From NCBI RefSeq assembly GCF_025602895.1, contig NW_026516411.1, positions 1 through 53,600 on the forward strand: a DNA stretch of 53,600 bases, in the 5' to 3' direction. The notes under the pieces were generated by a model. That model was not told where the DNA came from. It made no database searches and saw only the letters and a program-made list of their open reading frames with translations. Position numbers and translations under genes: made by a program. Of the stretch, positions 19,823 to 29,863 are shown piece after piece (position 1 is the stretch's first letter; every line of letters starts with the position of its first letter). This stretch comes from Polychytrium aggregatum. Its lineage: Eukaryota > Chytridiomycota > Chytridiomycetes > Polychytriales.

Positions 19823-22800
19823 TCAATGTGCCCGCACAAGGGTATCAAGGATGGCCGGGAACACGTCGAGGAAGGCGTTGTCACCGAGCAGCAGGTCGGA
19901 GTGGCCGTATCCGCGAGCAATGTGGACTCGGTAGAGCGAGGGATCATTGTGGCGAGCCAAGATCTGCTGAGTGGCAGTGCTCGTCTCTGGCAAGAACCTG
20001 ATGACGATCGATCGGAGAGACGGGGGCGAGACAACCGCAAGAGTCAGTTCGTGCAGCCGTCCAGGATCCGCAGAGTCAAAGACGGCCATCTCAGGCACCG
20101 CCGCCGCTCTTTTGACTCGATTCGCAAGGGCACGACCCAGCATGCATGATGGAGACATGTGATGGTGCCGCGACGGGCAGTTTCATGCGACCGAGGGCAC
20201 ACGGCTTACACGACGTCGTTGGATCCGTGAATAAAGGTGATCGGGAGATTGAGCTTTGCGGCCAGCTGTACCTCGCCCGAAATGTAGACTCCGTGTCCAG
20301 TGGCCGAGACCAGTTTGCGGTTCCTGATGATATGAGAAAGTTGGACGGCGGCCTTCAAGTTGATGACATCGACGAATTCCTCCAGATGACTGTGGACGAC
20401 AGGACTGAGGCGGCTGTGGGTCCACTGGCGGCCCAGATGGATCGACAGGCGCTCGCAGTCCGGGTTATGGCATCGCTCGGCCAACGGCACGAACGGATTC
20501 CAGCTCAAGAGAGCGTCGGTGGCAGACGAGACCAGGGTTGGCGCGTGGACAACACTCTCATACAATGCCGGAGCGTTAGGACCATACAACATCTGGTTCT
20601 TGAGGAGTGTGCTCAGGCTCGGGACGACGTAGGGCGCCTATGGATACGGGGATTGTATGAGGAGGGGACGTCAGCGGCCCAGCATCGAGTATGAGGCCCC
20701 ACATACCCAAGAATGCCGCCCATCGCAAGCCCAGCCCCCTTCTCTCCTACGGATCAGAGCGGCAATCAACGACTTACACCAGCCAGGGAGGTGATGGACT
20801 TGATCTGGCTCGAGGAGATGCGGCCATCCAACAGGCCCATGAACAGCGCCAAGCTTCCGGACGAGTGGGCAACGACATGTGCGGTGGCGCCATTCGTAGC
20901 CTCACCGATCTTGGCAAGCGCGCTGCTGATGTCGCTGGCGACGCCGTCGAGATCGTGCTGCTCGAAGCGAGCGGCAAGCAGTGCCGAGAGCCGATGGTCG
21001 AGCAGGAATACATCGTGCTGACGCTCCAGCAGGACATCGAGCAGACTATGCTCCAGCAGGGAGCTCTCGAAAACGGAACGCGAGAAAGGCGCACCATGGA
21101 TCTGCGGGACGGGAAGATGGCTTTGGGTTGGCACATGTGCCCTGGAATAAGTCCGGGACTGTAGCGAGCGAGACTGCGGCCGCTGGTACCTACCAGGAGA
21201 ACAGGTCCGCTCGCCCCGCCAAGGTGTCGGGTAAGAAGCGTCTCGACGCCGTCGCTGGCGCGGATCTTGAACGACTCGGGGGATCGGCGCTTGGCGTTGG
21301 CGGGTTGCAGCAGAGGCGACGGTGTGGCGAAGATCGGCGTGGGCGACGTGCGGCTTGGGCCGGATCCAAAGACGGCCGAGTAAAGTCGTCCGAGGAAGCT
21401 CTTCTGACTATCCTGCAAGACCACAGGCGCAACGGACATCATCGATTGCGGCAACGGTGTCAGTGTCACGAAATGCATGGAAGAACAGCGCACGACATGC
21501 AGCGATGGCAGTGATCATCGCTGACTCAACAAGGCTCTCAGTGGATCAGCATCCATGTCCTAGGAGTGAGTAGGGCGGCGAGCTGAGTGCCCATCCGCAT
21601 CTCCAATATCATGTCCCGGCCGCAGTCGCACATCGCTTACCAGGAGCTCCAGAAGGTGGGTCTTGATCAAATCCGACCATGTAACCGACAGACGCCCCTG
21701 TCCAACAACGGCGCCCTTGTGTTTGAGAACAACCTTGAGATCCTCGACGGCGTTGAAGAGGCCACTGGTCTCGCGGGTGGCCTCAAAGGCGTACACTTTG
21801 CCGTTCGTGTCGATAGCCTCGAGGTGCAAAATGGTCTTGGAGTCTCCTGCTGTCGCTGCACTCTCGGCAAGCAGCCCTTGGCTATCCGAGAATGCAGCAG
21901 CCTGGCCACTGCGCTGCTCTTTGCCAAAGACAAACTGGAAATGCCCTCCAGTGATCAGCAACGGGTCATCGGACAGGGCCTTGCACTGCAGCGAGCCGGA
22001 CACTGTGTTGGCCTCGTTGTCAAAGTCGAGGAATGTGGCAGGATCGTGGGCTGTGATGAGCAGCAGGACATTGATCGAGCTGTCGCTGGATTCTGGTCAC
22101 AAAAATGCAGTGTAGCGAGCACGTCTGAGTGAGGGCGATCGACGCTGCTGAAGAGACAAAGCAGCAGCCATCGAACAGCAGCAGATACTGAGCAGCAGCA
22201 TGCACCACAGCTGGTGGATCGCTCGGGGACGGAGGGGCAGGCATCGGTGGCCGACACTCACCTCCGACAGTCGCCTTGGCAAGGTCGATCCGGCCAGTGA
22301 GATACTCGCTGGTGAAGAAGCTAGGCTTGTCGTCGACGCCAAGGGCACGGAGACGTGCGCGCTTGACGTTTTTGGATGGAACGCGGGGGTTCTTGAAGTC
22401 CAAAGTCTTGGAGGGCAGCTCGTAGTCGATGGTCCATCCACGTTCTTTCGTAGCAATCTCGCACATTCGCTCGGCCAGTGCTAGCGGACACCCAAAACAG
22501 CGTCATTAGCCGGTTCGATACAAGTCGGCAGCGCAAAGCAAGATCGGCAAGCGCATCATAGAAAGGCGGGGTCCAGGCGTATGTCTACGATGCCAACATC
22601 GGACATGACCCTCACTTCATCGTGCACGGACGATTGCAGCAAGAGTCTCCTACAACTAGCCCAGGCCACAACTTACCAGAGATGGTAAGGAAAGGGTTGA
22701 CACCAAGCGCCATGGGGAAGACAGCAGCGTCGCTGACATAGAGCCCCTCATGCACGGCCGTGGTTGATCTAGAGCTGGGACCTTTGAAAACCTGGAGCAG

Positions 22801-25211
22801 CGGGGGTCGTGAAGAGAGTACAGCAAGGCGGGTGTTGTGATCAATACACCGATTCACATCTGATTTTAGGCCAGAAGGCACGCGATAGGCATTCCGAGCA
22901 CATCCTCGCCGTGCTGTCCCAACCTACCCTCGACTTCGAGTCCACAACTCCGGCAGTGCTATCGGCGGCCATAGAGCAGCCGCCAAGGGGATGCACGGTC
23001 ACCAAACTCTTGTTGGCCAAAGGGCTCCAGATGGGCAGGGGCACAGCTGTTCCGCCAACAGAGTGCGAGGCGTCGGTTGTCTGCGCAAAGATCTCCTGGA
23101 CCTTGAGGGTCTTTCCAACGTCGGGGAATGAGAGCTGGACGTTGTCGTTGAGGAGCTTGATCTCGCCGTGGCTGTTGTCGTGAGACATCACCAAGTAGGT
23201 CTCGGTATGGAGGGCAGCGCCGGTGTAGGGCCCAAAGAGGGTCGTCTGGAGCTCGCGCAGCTGGCGACCAAGGAAGCTGGAGTTGGCTGGGGGCTCGTTG
23301 TGGTTGACGATGGCCGACGCCTTGAGGCCCGGCGCCATCAGCGGGCCCAGGGCAGCCGGGATGGTGCCATCCTCGATGACGTAGCCGTCGTTCTCAGTTC
23401 GCTCGCCCTTGCGCATGTCGATGATGCCTGTGATGCAAGGGCCGGCCGGGGCTTGGGGAGTTGGGTGCGTGGTGCCGATGGCATTGACGGGCTCGTTGCA
23501 GTTGTAGTTGAAGGCCAGCAAGTCGCCGTTGCCGCTGAACTGCTGGCCGACCCGATCGCTGAGGTCGAGTCCATGAGCCTTGGAACGCAGCAGGATCTCG
23601 GTCGAGCCGATGGCTCCGGCGCCGAGGACGACGACATCGGCGGTGACAAAGAGCAGCGGCTTGGTGCCAAAGGTGCATGAGTCTGCGTCGAGACCAGCGT
23701 AGAAAACGAGCCACTTGCGGGTCTCGGGGTTGTATTTGAGATACTCGACCTTGACTTCACAGTATATCTCGCATCCGTAGTCGTAGGCGCGCGGGATGTA
23801 GTTCATGAGGGTGGTGCCCTTGCTGCCGTCGTTTTCTCCCGTGCAGTCGTTGCCGTCCAGGGTCGACTTGGGCTGCCAGATGCCGGCGTTGTTGACTCTG
23901 CTTTCGAAGGCGACGGTGACGGGCGGACGATAAAAGTGGTCGTGGACGCCAAGATGCTGGGCCTGTTTCTCAAGAACCTTGAGCTTGGTGGGCGTGGGGA
24001 TGTGGTCGGGGTATGGCTCGGGCTGGAGCAGCTCCTGGGCTCTGCGAAAAGCTGCAAAGGCATCAGTCGGGCAGTAGCGACAACGTGCGCCGACAGACGG
24101 GCTGTGGATCTATCGACGGCATCGACTACGCCGCAGTTGCGAGCATGTTTGAGCGAAGCGGAGCCAGCGATTCCTTTCCGGATCAATGCAGCCCTGGCTC
24201 GGACACGGCGCCTCGCTCCGCCAAACGCTTCCGCTGCATCGTCCGCCGCTCACCTCGATCGATGCCCTCCTTGTCATTGCGTAGATCCTCGGGCCATACA
24301 GGCTGGGTCCAGACTTGGCTGTCGGCCCGAAGAGCCACGTTGGCGTTGATGAGAGATGTTCCGCCCAAGCTGTTGAGCCAGAACCAGCCACCGGCCCATC
24401 GCACACGTATGATCAGATCGGCAGGAAGCGGCGGGCAGGCTTACTGTGGCGATTCGGTGAAACTGGCTCCATTGCCTCCCCTGCTTGGGGGACGTGTCCT
24501 CCACCGCGAATGCCCCAGCAGACCCATCGAAATCGACGCCTCCACCGCAGAGTCGACGAGGACCACCGAACAACCTACCCGTGGCCGACGACCGCATTCT
24601 GCTGGTCGCCAAAGTAAAAGTGGAAGAGACCGGTGTGCTCTCCAACCGTCTCGCCGGCAGCAGTGACCTGGATATTTGGAGTGCACTCGAGGAGAGTCCG
24701 AGGATATTCGCCGGGCCATCTCTCCTTGCCTGGACGAACAGTCATAGACGAGGCCGAGACAGATACATAGAGCAGGGTCGTGTAGAGATATAGCAGAGTT
24801 AGGGGCGGAGAGTATGTTGACCTCGAACGAGGCCGAGATCGAGACAGGGCCAGGATTTGCAGCGATTTGTGCTCTCTCAGGGCAGAGATTTCTCCTTGGC
24901 AGCCCAGGACGACCACACCCAGACAACCGAGCAGAGGTCCGATAACGGGCATTGTCCGCCGCGGAGACATGCAGTGAGCCCATGCAAGTGAACCTATGCA
25001 AGTGAATCCCTGATTGGAGCCTGATCAGGCCGATCTCCAGCGACATGTGCGCTTCTGGGAACTTACCCCGTTCAAGGAGTGCCACGGACTTGCCGGTGGA
25101 GGCAAATCGGGCGGCGGAAATGCTACCGCCGTACCCGGAGCCGATGACGACGACATCGTAGTGGGAGTTGAGCTCGGACAGAGGCCGAGAGAGTCTGGGG
25201 AACGAACTCAT
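19823..25211 (-). CDS. GMC (cholesterol-oxidase-like) oxidoreductase fused to an alpha/beta hydrolase
   Basis: Start is ATG 25211; exon 1 ends at a GTAAGT donor (25067). The FAD-binding fingerprint is VVVIGSGYGGSISAARFA with LLERG. Further GMC elements are GLGGTSLINANVALR-like near 24350, VVVLGAGAIGSTEILLRS near 23620, the active-site region TVHPLGGCSMAAD near 22975-23006, and LYVSDAAVFPMALGVNP near 22690-22740. After the helical GMC end (LAERMCEIATKERGW) comes a linker domain (about 21560-22100). The hydrolase follows: FKIRASDGVETLL (about 21265), nucleophile elbow VVAHSSGSLALFMGLLD (about 20840-20880), acid region ITFIHGSNDVV (about 20206-20235), and His in GYGHSDLLLGDN (about 19890). It stops at 19823. 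Known fusions of this architecture oxidise sterol-like alcohols, and the hydrolase may act on the product; the substrate is not shown here. About ten exons, well over 1000 residues, no obvious signal peptide. Confidence 0.82.
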
Positions 25212-25921
25212 TGCTGGTGGCCTGGGCAGTTGTGAGGGTTGCGGGAGGAGAGTCGGGGCAGGCCAGAGCAGGAGAGGTGTGCGCGAGCCAGCACAAGAAG
25301 ACAGGGAGGGGGCGAGATGACCGACACGAGCCAGCGCCACAACCGGCAGTGGCTTGCGTTGACTCACCGGCCGATCTGGGCAACGATGTGGGTCTGGGCG
25401 GGACGGTCACGGCCTTTGACCTCGATCAGAGACATGAGGAGGGCCTGGGCATATGGGATGGGCCGAGCCAAGATAGCTGCAAGTGATGCGCGGATCTGTT
25501 CTGGAACGACAGGAGCGATCCCATCGCAAAGCGGACTGCCGCGATGTTTGAGCGAACTGACGTAGGAAGAGTATAATTGAAAGACTGCTGACATAAAGTA
25601 ATAGAAAGACTGTAATGGGGTGACTGCAGACATAAAAGCAATCGAATAACTCAATCGGGGAGCATATTGGTATACATAGAATCGACTAACGAGGAGGCAC
25701 GCAATCATATGAGGTGCAGCACGCCGGGTTGGGTGCCGGGTGGAACTACCAAAGGGCCGAGCTTTGGAAGAACGCCAACATCGCCGGGTGGAAGAAGAAC
25801 AAAACAGGCAATCGGCCGGGGATGCCCGATCATAGAAGCCGACAGACAGACGGACGGACAGACGGACCACAATCGGTATCACTGCCAGGACGTTGAAAAA
25901 CTTCTCCAACGATGAGGTCAC
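25212..25921. other. Gap between the GMC gene and the first AhpD-like gene
   Basis: Promoter of the GMC gene on the right side of 25211 and 3' region of the AhpD-like gene ending at 25922. A 14-base element (AGACTGCTGACATA and AATGACTGCAGACATA-type) recurs near 25580-25635. A GACAGACGGACG-type tetranucleotide repeat lies at about 25842-25868. No gene supported. Confidence 0.4.
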
Positions 25922-28613
25922 TTAGGCAGAGGCCCGAGCAGGCAGGCCAAGGGTCTGGCCAGCTCCAGAAGTCAAAAACGCTTCGACAACTGGCTCGTAG
26001 TGGAAGGGCTCGGTGGCCATCATGCCCGACAGCCGATGGAGCAGTGTAAAGACTCCAAGGAGAGTCACCAACTCCATCACTCCGGCTGGCGACTTGGTGC
26101 TCTTGAAGAGCGCCAGGTTGTCCTCGGTGCGGTAGCTGCGGTTGGTCGAAGCCGACTCGCGGACAAACTTGAGGGCATGGGCAAACGGGGCCGAGGCAGT
26201 CGAACGACGACCCAGGCCTGCCTCGCCGAGGTCGTCCGTGGAGATTTGCAGGACTTGGTGTGCATAGAAGGCAGCATGGCCCTGCAGGAGTGAGTTCTGG
26301 GCCTTGGTCGCATAGGCATACCAGAGGCGAGCCTTATCTTCAGGACTCCACTCGTACGGCGCCTCGTTGGTCGACTCGGAGAGGGGCTTGAGCAAGAACT
26401 GCCACATGGAGAACACGATGGCTCGCTTGGCATCGGCATTCAGCAGATTGGTGATGTACTCGGGCTGGAACCCAAGACTATCCTCAAGCAGCTTGCCAAG
26501 CGGGCCGTGGCCTGGGGATGTGGCGAGCAGAACCCGTCAGCACTTACAGCAAGGGCACAGATGGATGGACGGATGGACAGATGGATGGACGGACAGGGAA
26601 CTGTGATCAGGATGCGGTGCCGACCCCCTGGTCCTTGGCACCCTTACTTACCAACCGGGAAGTTTTTGAGCCACTTGGCCTCAATCGAGCTTGTGCCAAT
26701 GACATTGAGAGCAAGACGATAATAGTCGAGCACGCTGTAGAAGCCGCTGCTGAGCACATGCTCCTCGGCCTGGGCTTCCTGGACGAGGCTCTCGTTGGGT
26801 CCGTTTGGATCGAAGCTGGCGGGGCTGTGGCGGCGTCCATGCCAATGGCCTCTGAGGCGCTCTTGGGCCCACAAGATGTTGCCGGCCTCGAGCTCCATGC
26901 CCATCGAGTCCTACAAACCAAGATTGATCAGCGGGGTGCTCCAGACTGTGTGCATAACGCCAAAGGGGCTCGGAGTTTTGACCAATGCAAAGAGATACCG
27001 ACAGAGACAGCATTGGCCCAGCCAATGTAGCTGGAAATGCACGCAATGAGCTGGTAGTTGCGCTCGTCAAAGTGCATGCGGGCATTGCGTTTCATATCGA
27101 GAGTCACTTTGGAGGGGATCGAGGTAGCCGAGGCCACCAGCTGAAGAGCAGCAAAGTCCTTGGCCGAGAGCGGCTCCTCGATCGGGCTAGCAAGTGCAGC
27201 AGTGTTGTTGTGGTGAAGGGCTCTGAGCTGGGCTCTCCAGGAGCCATTGATAGCATCGCCTGGTGATGGTGGTGGTAGTGGTGATGGTGGTGATGGTGAT
27301 GGTGGTGATGGTGATGGTGATGGTGGTGGTGAAGGGAATGAGTGGGAGTGAGCGACAGGTTCTGGTGTGGGAAGACAAGTGCAGCCAAGTTTCCATCAGA
27401 GCAGCGATGACTTCCACAAGATGCCAGGGCAACATGATCCTCACCGAGAGCCACAGCGTGGGCAGCGCAAAAGTAACTGTTGTCCAATTGTATTGGAGAT
27501 GATGTATCACACGGGACCGGGTCAGATTGTTGGCCAGAAGGCTCGTTGTGACAGCTTGGTCTGACCTGCACATACAAGTCCCTGCAGACACGAGCCGCTG
27601 CCGGCGACCCACCAAAGACAGTGCTCACCATTTGTACTGAAGACTGCTGGTCAGGAGAACCAAGCGGCGGAGATGAGGCGATACTTGGGCAGCCTGAGGT
27701 GAAAGCGGGACGCAGTGAACCATGGCCGGATGTAAGAGACAGGCAACTTCGGCGGATTATCCATGCTGAAACTCGTATGACGATAGCGATGGAGATGGAG
27801 ATGGAGATGGAGATGGAGATGGAGATGGAGATGGAGATGGAGATGGAGATGGAGATGGAGATGGAGATGGAGATGGAGATGGATATGTCCATCTTTCCGG
27901 TACTCACACCAATGTCAACAAAAGGGACACCCAGCATGACAGGGGTCGTGTACTGGTACACCATCAGGGCAGGCTTCCAATAGTCGTAGATGGGTAGGCT
28001 CTTGTCGGGCGCACCGGCAACGTGCTTGATGATGCCGTTGAATTGCTATCGGAGAGAGAGAGGGGAAGCCACGGGTCAGTGGGCGAGAGCAGAAGCACTA
28101 ATGACCAGCCATGCCAACTAGACGATACTGAGAGCGTCCCCTCCAAACAACACCGCGCATTGACAAGGTGCCTCCTCCCCCCTGGGACATGTCGCCGTGC
28201 TCACAAACGCACCGCATGTTCTGCTTCGACAACCTCTCGATCGCGGCAGCTGGGCTGGAGCAGATCGGCGAGGCTCGGGCGATCGGCGGTAGCGCCACCA
28301 GAGATGCCACACTCGTTGTCGGCACAGGGACTGAGGGTTTCAAGGATCGAGGCAATCGTTTCCTTCTTGTCGCTGAGGGTAATCGGAATACTATGCAAGG
28401 GGAGGGCAGTAAGCGAGGGAACAGGCTCTGGGTGCCCCGGTGGCCATATGCGACGCTGCTGCTCGGTACGTCAAACCCAACAATGCATCTAGAGGCATTC
28501 GTTGGGACATACCTCTTTCCGAGCACGGTGTCCACGGACTGCGGCTCGACCTTGGTGGTCTGGATCGTGGCAACCCTGGGCTGCTTTCGACTGGCAAAGC
28601 TAAACAGAGACAT
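25922..28613 (-). CDS. AhpD/carboxymuconolactone-decarboxylase-like protein, copy 1 (multi-exon)
   Basis: Start is ATG 28613 (MSLFSFASRKQPRVATIQ); exon 1 ends VLGK at a GTATGT donor. Exon 2 starts after CATAG (SIPITLSDKKETIASILE). Later exons give GIIKHVAGAPDKSLPIYDYW and TTPVMLGVPFVDIG (about 27920-28040), VQMVSTVFGGSPAAARVCRD (about 27570-27640), SATSIPSKVTLDMKRNARMH with LIACISSYIGWANAVS (about 26990-27140), SMGMELEAGNILWAQERL (about 26860), then FSMWQFLLKP and ARLWYAYATKAQNSLLQGHA. It stops at 25922. The helical pattern, an F-x-x-x-x-Y-x-x-I...GW-x-NA block followed by GMELE, resembles fungal AhpD-like proteins, whose fold supports peroxidase or decarboxylase chemistry. The Cys-x-x-Cys pair of active AhpD members is not visible. 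Paralogous along most of its length to 33758-37244. The family call is from pattern memory. Confidence 0.6.
27261..27332. repeat. GGTGAT/GGT microsatellite in an intron of copy 1
   Basis: A GGT/GAT trinucleotide mixture of about 72 bases between the exon starting GDAINGSW and the preceding exon. Read on the minus strand it gives a His-rich frame that is not part of the protein. Confidence 0.85.
27791..27880. repeat. (GGAGAT)15 hexanucleotide repeat in an intron of copy 1
   Basis: Fifteen perfect GGAGAT units (90 bases) next to the 3' end of the exon encoding TTPVMLGVPFVDIG. The minus strand reads Ile-Ser repeats and the plus strand Glu-Met repeats; neither is likely to be translated. Confidence 0.95.
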
Positions 28614-28910
28614 GGTGCGATGAAGCGTTGGTCCGGAGAGTCGGTGAGGGGAAGGAGGGCGACCAAGATGGACTTGGACGAGGTTGGCAGGACGACGACA
28701 ACCAGCGGCGTCGGTAGGGCGGCCCCGACCTCCTCGGCACCCCTGCTCTCCTTGACCAGCAGCTTTACAGTGCTCGCCGAAAAGGAAAGACCAAATAGGA
28801 GGTGGGGGAGTCAGGTTCGCCCGAGTGGATGCTTGTCTGCGACTGAGCCCGGAGAGACAAAGCAGGCACAGCAGCCACTCAGAGCCAAGAGGACGAGCCA
28901 ACACCCAAGT

Positions 28911-28934
28911 CAGCACACTAATATTAGTGTGCTG
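28911..28934. promoter_or_regulatory. Perfect 24-base palindrome, possible regulator-binding site
   Basis: Half-site CAGCACACTAAT is followed directly by its exact reverse complement with no spacer. It lies 298 bases upstream of the AhpD-like start codon. A perfect inverted repeat of this length is rare by chance. It could bind a dimeric regulator or be a cruciform-prone relic. Function is inferred. Confidence 0.5.
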
Positions 28935-29811
28935 GCCGACGCTGGCGGCTGCACAGCAAGAGCCGGCCTCCCAGTGGTGCAGCCGAGCAGGCCGCAGGAC
29001 AGACAGGCCCGTGGACAAAGACAGGAGGCAGCGGAATGGGGCTGCGGTGAGCGGGATCAAGGCCGGCCTGGGTATTCGGTGCCGCCTGGGGATCACAGCG
29101 TGCGAGACCTGTGGCTTTGGGCGGCCGACAGCGACCCATGGACGGATGGGGATGCGGGCAACTGCCAGGTTGCTGCCGGGAGAGGGAAACGAAGTGTCTG
29201 GAGGGTGAACGACTCTGGTCTGCTTGACAATACCGAAGGGGGACTGCGAACTTGGTCGCATACCGCGCTGTGCACGAGCTTTGACGACGATCCCGATACT
29301 GTTGGTTGTGCATTCGGTCGTTGTCCTCTGGGTTGCTTGTCGCTGCTGTCGGTCGCACCGGATGGGATTACTGCCCTTGGCGGATCGCTCCCTCATCTTG
29401 CAGGACCGCAGTCGAGAGAGCCCCGATGGCGATCAATGAATGTGCATTCAGAGCCAGAACGAGGCTATCGATACAGGATCTCCCGTTTCGCCTTGTCGGT
29501 GTTGTGGGTCTTGAGGATGCGTCGGATCTTTGCTTGTCGTGGTGGGCTCACGCCTTCATGCACGAGCGGGCCCAGGGTCTCGATGGAAGCTTGGTGGCCT
29601 TGCTCCTCGCTGACGCTGCTGCCTCGTGGTCGCTTGCCACATGGATATCCCCAGTCACTCTTGGTGAGCGACGGACACATCGGCGCACAACACACCACCG
29701 TTCTGCAAATGTTCAAAAAGGCCCACGGGTGTGTCCTGCTCTATTGTGCACACAGATCCCAAGCTCGCCGCAAACAGGCAAGCTACGGCAATTCCATCCA
29801 GCCCAGATCAT

Positions 29812-29832
29812 CTCGACTCGACTCGACTCGAC
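29812..29832. repeat. CTCGA pentanucleotide repeat downstream of the kinase gene
   Basis: Four CTCGA/ACTCG units just beyond the kinase stop codon, probably in its 3' untranslated region. Confidence 0.8.
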
Positions 29833-29863
29833 CTGATCGAATCCGCCATCAGAGCGCTCCTTT

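Larger units (their letters stand above)
28614..29863. other. Upstream region of AhpD-like copy 1, no supported gene
   Basis: About 1.25 kb between the start of the AhpD-like gene and the 3' end of the kinase gene, both on the minus strand. Long overlapping frames exist on both strands (up to 478 codons forward), but they are Arg/Pro/Ser-rich without motifs, as expected from GC-rich non-coding DNA. It contains a perfect palindrome and a CTCGA repeat. Confidence 0.5.

Noticed and set aside
27104..27964. Minus-strand ORF with Ile-Ser and His repeats
   Set aside because: The repeats are intronic microsatellites; real exons of the AhpD-like gene lie on both sides in other frames.
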